Shown one piece after another: positions 7,175-10,550 of a stretch of 10,550 nt of DNA. The position numbers were made by a program, and so were the translations under genes. This stretch comes from Anaerolineales bacterium (GTDB lineage Bacteria; Chloroflexota; Anaerolineae; Anaerolineales; Villigracilaceae), in assembly GCA_028689195.1 (NCBI GenBank), contig JAQTWR010000043.1, forward strand, positions 1,849 through 12,398. Direction: 5' to 3'. The notes beneath the pieces were generated by a model. It worked only from the letters and a program-made list of their open reading frames with translations. It did no database searches and was not told where the DNA came from. Positions within the stretch are counted from its first letter, which is position 1; each line of letters begins with the position of its first letter.

Positions 7175-7185
7175 AGGCTCGGCGT

Positions 7186-9750
7186 ATGCCGTCCGAAAAC
7201 AAGCAACTCGAAACGCTAAAATATATTCTCGAAAACAGCCTGCATCCCGAGGTTCTCGACTCGCATCCCTGGACAAAAAGCCTGGTCGCGCTCGAGGCGG
7301 CGACGGACAACCCCGAACTGGAAGGCAAAACGGCGGGACAGCAACTTGTGATTGCCGTCGCGAAATTTTTTACACAGATGACTCCCGCCACCCCGCCGAG
7401 GCGCGGCAAACGGCTGGACACAAATTGGGGCGCATTCGGACTCCTTGCCGCGCAATATTTTGCGCCGCTCATTTTTGGCGCGCCGGTTCCCGTCTCGCTC
7501 CGCGACGCATGGGGGCGCATTGACCAGAGCATTTTGCTTTTTGTTTTCGGCAAAACGGACGGCGCGATTCCGCAAGAGAAAAAAGACGCATACAAATTAG
7601 TCGGCGGCGAGTTGGAAGCGGCGGCGAACAGCACATTGAGCGATTGGCACAGAAAAGGTTTGCAACAACTGACCGATGCGCTCATGGCGCGCGAACGTTT
7701 TTTATCCGAGTCGCTGGGCGTTCCCGCAGTCATCGCATCTGCGCCAAACCGCGCAAGCCGTTCGCCGAGGACGCGCGCTGGCGCGAAGAAACCGCAAGCG
7801 TCAAATAAGCGGTGGCGCATATTCCTGTTCGCGTCCATTCTTATTGGATTGGCGCTGATCGTCGTCGGCGGATTCAAAGCAGGCAAGGTTTACAACCTGA
7901 CTCGCGTAGTGCGCGCGGACGCGACCTACATTCAAAAATTAATTTCAGAACCCGCGCCGCGCTTGGGAAAATTCAAAAACATCGGCTCTGGGATTTCGAT
8001 ATTAAGAAAAGATTTTGCCGCGCTCAAAAACGAAACGCAGCCTTTTTTTTGGACAGGCTCGCTTTTGAAAGGATTGCCCAATCGCGGCGGCGACCTTGCC
8101 GCGATTGAAGACCTCGCAACCCTCGCGGATTCCCTGCTCGTCTCCGCCGATCTAACTTATCAAACGATAGCGCCCCTTGTAGATAAGGGCGATCTTTCGG
8201 CAGTCAATCCAACGCGATTAACCGAGTTTTTGAAACAAAACCAGCCGCGATTGCAGCGGGCGCAGCAGTCCTTAAAGCAAGCCGAAGAAGCCCGCGCCCG
8301 ATTGAAGGTCGAAACCCTATCGCCTGAAGTACGCGACCTCATTTTGAACGACGCAGACCCGCTTATGCGGCTTATGCAAGACGGCTTAACCGTCGCCGTG
8401 GAATTGCCGCGCATTATGGGCGCAACCGACGAAGGTCCAAAGACCTATTTGTTTTTGGTCGAAAACGAAGACGAGCTGCGCCCCACCGGGGGGTTCATTA
8501 CTGCGGCAAGCACAATTCTCGTGAAAGACGGGAACATCAGCAATTTGAAATTTGTGAACTCCGGCGATTTGGACAACTGGCAGAAAATATATCCCGCCGC
8601 GCCGTGGCAACTCAAGGAGTATATGAACAGCCCCGTTCTTGTATTCCGCGACGCAAATTGGTTCACAAATTATCCCACCACCGCGCTGTACGCGGAGTAT
8701 TTATATTCCTACGCCAGCGATCATTCAGTGGACGGCGTCATCGCGTTTGATCAGCGCTTGTTAATCGAAATACTAACCGCGACGGGACCAATCGCGGTGG
8801 CGGGCGCGTCTCATCCTGTGGACGCGAAGAATGTCGCCCAATATATGCGCGAATCGAAAAAGCCCGACGCGCAGCAAGCCCCCTCTGCGGATTGGGACAA
8901 CAAAGCCTTTTTGAACAAGATCGCCTACGCGCTGATCGAAAAAATATTCAGCGGCGACGTTCAATGGGAAACCATCTCCGCAACGCTGGCGCGGGCGTTG
9001 AACGAACATCACATCCTGCTGCAAGTGGACAACCCCGATATGACCGCGCTTTTGGCGCGCTATCATTGGGACGGCGCGGTACAAGTTGGCGCGGGCGATT
9101 TTCTCATGGCGGTAGACTCGAATATCGGGTTTAACAAGACCAACACGGTGGTCGAATCAAGCGCGGCGTACGACGTGGATTTAACCGACTTATCGCATCC
9201 CATCGGCTCGTTGACTATCGTCCACAAAAATAACGCGAAAGAAAATCTAATCTGCAAGCAGTGGCTGAAAGACAGGCGCAAGGGCGAAGAGAGTTATCCG
9301 ATTACCGATTGTTACTGGAATTACCTGCGGATTTACAAGCCCGCAGGGACAACGCTTATCAGCGCCACGCCGCAAAACGTCCCCGCGATTTGGATGATCA
9401 ATAAGCAAAAAAATCCCGGGCAGGTGGATATTCTCAGCGAGGAAATCAGCGGCGCGCAGGCGTTCGGCACGCTGCAAGTCGTCCCTACGGGTGAAACGCT
9501 GGCGGTCAATTTTGAGTTTGCGCTGCCCGCAAGCATCCTGCAAACGGACGCGAAGCAAACGACCTACGCGCTGAAAGTACAAAAACAACCCGGCACGCTG
9601 GCAACGCCGATCACAATCCGCGCGCATTTGCCGAATAACGCGTCAATCATAAAAACGCCTTCGGGCGCTATTGTGGAAAACAACAGCGTTCTGTATGAAA
9701 CCGACCTCAGAGTAGACCTTATCTTTACGGTCGTTTTTTCGACGCCATAA
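7186..9750 (+). CDS. Membrane-anchored DUF4012 protein with an extra N-terminal cytoplasmic region
   Basis: 854 aa. Residues 1-~180 are a mostly helical region I do not recognise (WGAFGLLAAQYFAPLIFGAP; WGRIDQSILLFVFGK). A basic linker (RSPRTRAGAKK...NKRWR) precedes one membrane helix at ~212-231, so the N-terminus should be cytoplasmic and the rest external. After a helical stretch (~235-400, e.g. LKQNQPRLQRAQQSLKQAEEARARL) comes the DUF4012 hallmark ENEDELRPTGGFI at 426-438, with the domain running to ~700 and a beta-rich tail beyond. DUF4012 proteins have no established biochemical role and are often found near envelope or polysaccharide genes. The ATG is preceded by AGAGG that overlaps the B2 stop codon (gap 11 nt), so it is probably transcribed with the lasso genes. 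Whether it takes part in peptide export, immunity or surface display cannot be told from sequence. A run of 8 T at 8043-8050 leaves the frame intact. Confidence 0.85.
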   Translation: MPSENKQLETLKYILENSLHPEVLDSHPWTKSLVALEAATDNPELEGKTAGQQLVIAVAKFFTQMTPATPPRRGKRLDTNWGAFGLLAAQYFAPLIFGAPVPVSLRDAWGRIDQSILLFVFGKTDGAIPQEKKDAYKLVGGELEAAANSTLSDWHRKGLQQLTDALMARERFLSESLGVPAVIASAPNRASRSPRTRAGAKKPQASNKRWRIFLFASILIGLALIVVGGFKAGKVYNLTRVVRADATYIQKLISEPAPRLGKFKNIGSGISILRKDFAALKNETQPFFWTGSLLKGLPNRGGDLAAIEDLATLADSLLVSADLTYQTIAPLVDKGDLSAVNPTRLTEFLKQNQPRLQRAQQSLKQAEEARARLKVETLSPEVRDLILNDADPLMRLMQDGLTVAVELPRIMGATDEGPKTYLFLVENEDELRPTGGFITAASTILVKDGNISNLKFVNSGDLDNWQKIYPAAPWQLKEYMNSPVLVFRDANWFTNYPTTALYAEYLYSYASDHSVDGVIAFDQRLLIEILTATGPIAVAGASHPVDAKNVAQYMRESKKPDAQQAPSADWDNKAFLNKIAYALIEKIFSGDVQWETISATLARALNEHHILLQVDNPDMTALLARYHWDGAVQVGAGDFLMAVDSNIGFNKTNTVVESSAAYDVDLTDLSHPIGSLTIVHKNNAKENLICKQWLKDRRKGEESYPITDCYWNYLRIYKPAGTTLISATPQNVPAIWMINKQKNPGQVDILSEEISGAQAFGTLQVVPTGETLAVNFEFALPASILQTDAKQTTYALKVQKQPGTLATPITIRAHLPNNASIIKTPSGAIVENNSVLYETDLRVDLIFTVVFSTP

Positions 9751-9764
9751 ATCCGTTCCAAATC

Positions 9765-9788
9765 CGAACCGGGCGGTTCGCGTTTTCG
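9765..9788 (+). terminator. Short hairpin after the DUF4012 gene, candidate terminator
   Basis: CGAACC (9765-9770), loop GGGC, GGTTCG (9775-9780) form a perfect 6-bp stem 15 nt after the stop codon, followed by CGTTTTCG. The stem is short and the T tract has only four residues, so this is a modest candidate for the 3' end of the lasso-DUF4012 transcription unit. Confidence 0.4.
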
Positions 9789-9833
9789 TATAAAATACGC
9801 CATCAAAGTTTGCCATTTTTAGGAGAACTCGTT
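9789..9833 (+). promoter_or_regulatory. Candidate -10 box and strong RBS of the secreted repeat protein gene
   Basis: TATAAAAT at 9789-9796 resembles a -10 element; no convincing -35 lies 16-18 nt upstream (that position falls in the GC hairpin). AGGAGA at 9821-9826 is a strong Shine-Dalgarno 7 nt before the ATG at 9834 and fixes that start. A start of transcription near 9803 would give a ~30-nt leader. Confidence 0.4.
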
Positions 9834-10550
9834 ATGAAAAAATATATCCAGTATCTTATTGCGATCATTCTGACCGCGAGCGTTGTAGGCGTGGCGCGGA
9901 ACAGCCCCGCATGGGCAAGCCCGAAGACTTCCAATGAAGCGCGTCCAAATTTCGAGATTGTCGTAACTCAAGACGGGAAATATACCGTCGGCGGCATTTG
10001 CGATTTCACGGTGGCTTATAACGTTCCCAACATCAGCGACAAAGCCGCAGTGGACGTTCCCGCAGAAGTTTCGCGCGAAGTGCCATTCTCCTATCCTGAT
10101 AATCTCTATCTTTCGGGTTGTCACATCATACATTACAAGGACAATCAATTTGCGAGCGAGATGACCGCCACAGAAGGCGACTGGGAAGTGTGTTTTGGAA
10201 ATCGTCCCGATGAAAAATTGACCATTTATTATTATCCCGACGATCTCGCCGCCACAGGTCAAGCCGCCTGGCTGCCCCTGCCCACCACCGAGAAAGACAC
10301 CTACGTTTGCGCCCCCGCAATGCACAGCGGAGTCTACGCCCCCGGCGGAGTCATCATTCCGCGCACAGGCGAAACCGCGAACGCAGGCGATCAGACTACG
10401 GTCATTCACGCGGGGACTGTAATCATAACCACCGCCAATACTGGTTTAATCACAAAACCCGGTAAATACGGCGCGGGCGGAATCTGCGAGATGACCGTGG
10501 ATTACTATGTTCCAAACCTTACCAACGAACTGCACGTGGAAGAAAACGTC
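9834..10550 (+). CDS. Secreted protein of unknown function with ~162-residue repeats, 3' partial
   Basis: 239 codons are visible and the frame is open at the right edge. Residues 1-28 are a clear Sec signal peptide (MKKYIQYLIAIILTASVVGV..., cleavage likely after AWA at 26-28). The mature part begins a repeat unit: GKYTVGGICDFTVAYNVPN at 48-66 recurs as GKYGAGGICEMTVDYYVPN at 210-228, an offset of exactly 162 residues. The first unit has four cysteines (56, 96, 120, 159), so paired disulfides are plausible in an extracytoplasmic protein; Cys218 is the counterpart of Cys56. I do not recognise the family. A surface or matrix protein is the natural guess. It has its own ribosome binding site and probable promoter, so it is likely a separate unit from the lasso genes. 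Confidence 0.8.
   Translation, partial: MKKYIQYLIAIILTASVVGVARNSPAWASPKTSNEARPNFEIVVTQDGKYTVGGICDFTVAYNVPNISDKAAVDVPAEVSREVPFSYPDNLYLSGCHIIHYKDNQFASEMTATEGDWEVCFGNRPDEKLTIYYYPDDLAATGQAAWLPLPTTEKDTYVCAPAMHSGVYAPGGVIIPRTGETANAGDQTTVIHAGTVIITTANTGLITKPGKYGAGGICEMTVDYYVPNLTNELHVEENV
9975..10550 (+). repeat. Diverged in-frame tandem protein repeat (period 486 nt)
   Basis: The block coding for GKY-x2-GGIC-[DE]-x-TV-x-Y-x-VPN starts at 9975 and again at 10461. The second copy is cut by the window end. Similarity is clear in the protein but DNA identity is only partial, so the duplication is old. Confidence 0.7.

Noticed and set aside
7152..7886. Long minus-strand open frame of 244 codons, and a similar one at 9819-10409
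   Set aside because: Both are antisense to well-supported genes; biased GC-rich codon use produces such shadows, and neither shows a domain or start signal.
8043..8050. Run of eight T as a possible programmed frameshift or sequencing error
   Set aside because: The DUF4012 frame is continuous through it and both sides belong to one protein; no alternative frame extends usefully.

Overview
The window carries a compact, apparently complete core set of lasso-peptide biosynthesis genes on the + strand. It is flanked by large extracellular or membrane proteins of the kind found in filamentous, environmental bacteria. The GC-rich coding sequence, a DUF4012 exoprotein, and a secreted C25 (gingipain-type) peptidase with a GEVED module suggest an uncultured Chloroflexota (Anaerolineae-like) genome. 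This taxonomic call is an inference from gene content, not from a marker gene.

Layout, all on the + strand: (1) 3-3506, the C-terminal ~1168 residues of a secreted multidomain C25 cysteine peptidase, cut by the left edge. (2) 3517-3549, a strong 15-bp hairpin. (3) 3561-7174, the lasso cluster in the order C-A-K-B1-B2: asparagine-synthetase-like cyclase, 69-aa precursor, HPr-kinase-like protein, PqqD-like leader-binding protein (RRE), and transglutaminase-like leader peptidase. (4) 7186-9750, a membrane-anchored DUF4012 protein that starts 11 nt after B2 and is probably co-transcribed. (5) 9765-9833, a short gap with a hairpin, a -10-like box and a strong Shine-Dalgarno. (6) 9834 to the right edge, a secreted protein built of ~162-residue repeats, cut by the window end.

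How the cluster should work: B1 binds the leader through its Y-x2-P-x-L motif. B2 cuts after Thr43-Leu44. The cyclase adenylates the Asp side chain at core position 8 and joins it to the amino group of Gly1, threading the tail through an 8-residue ring. The predicted 25-residue core has exactly two cysteines, one inside the ring (position 6) and one as the last residue (position 25). This is the layout of the class III, ring-to-tail disulfide lasso peptide BI-32169. The HprK-like protein matches the family of lasso tailoring kinases known from paeninodin-type clusters, but the usual C-terminal serine is replaced by Ser-Ile-Cys. No lasso exporter (D), isopeptidase or nucleotidyltransferase gene is visible in the window.

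No tRNA, rRNA, CRISPR array, insertion sequence or minus-strand gene could be supported.
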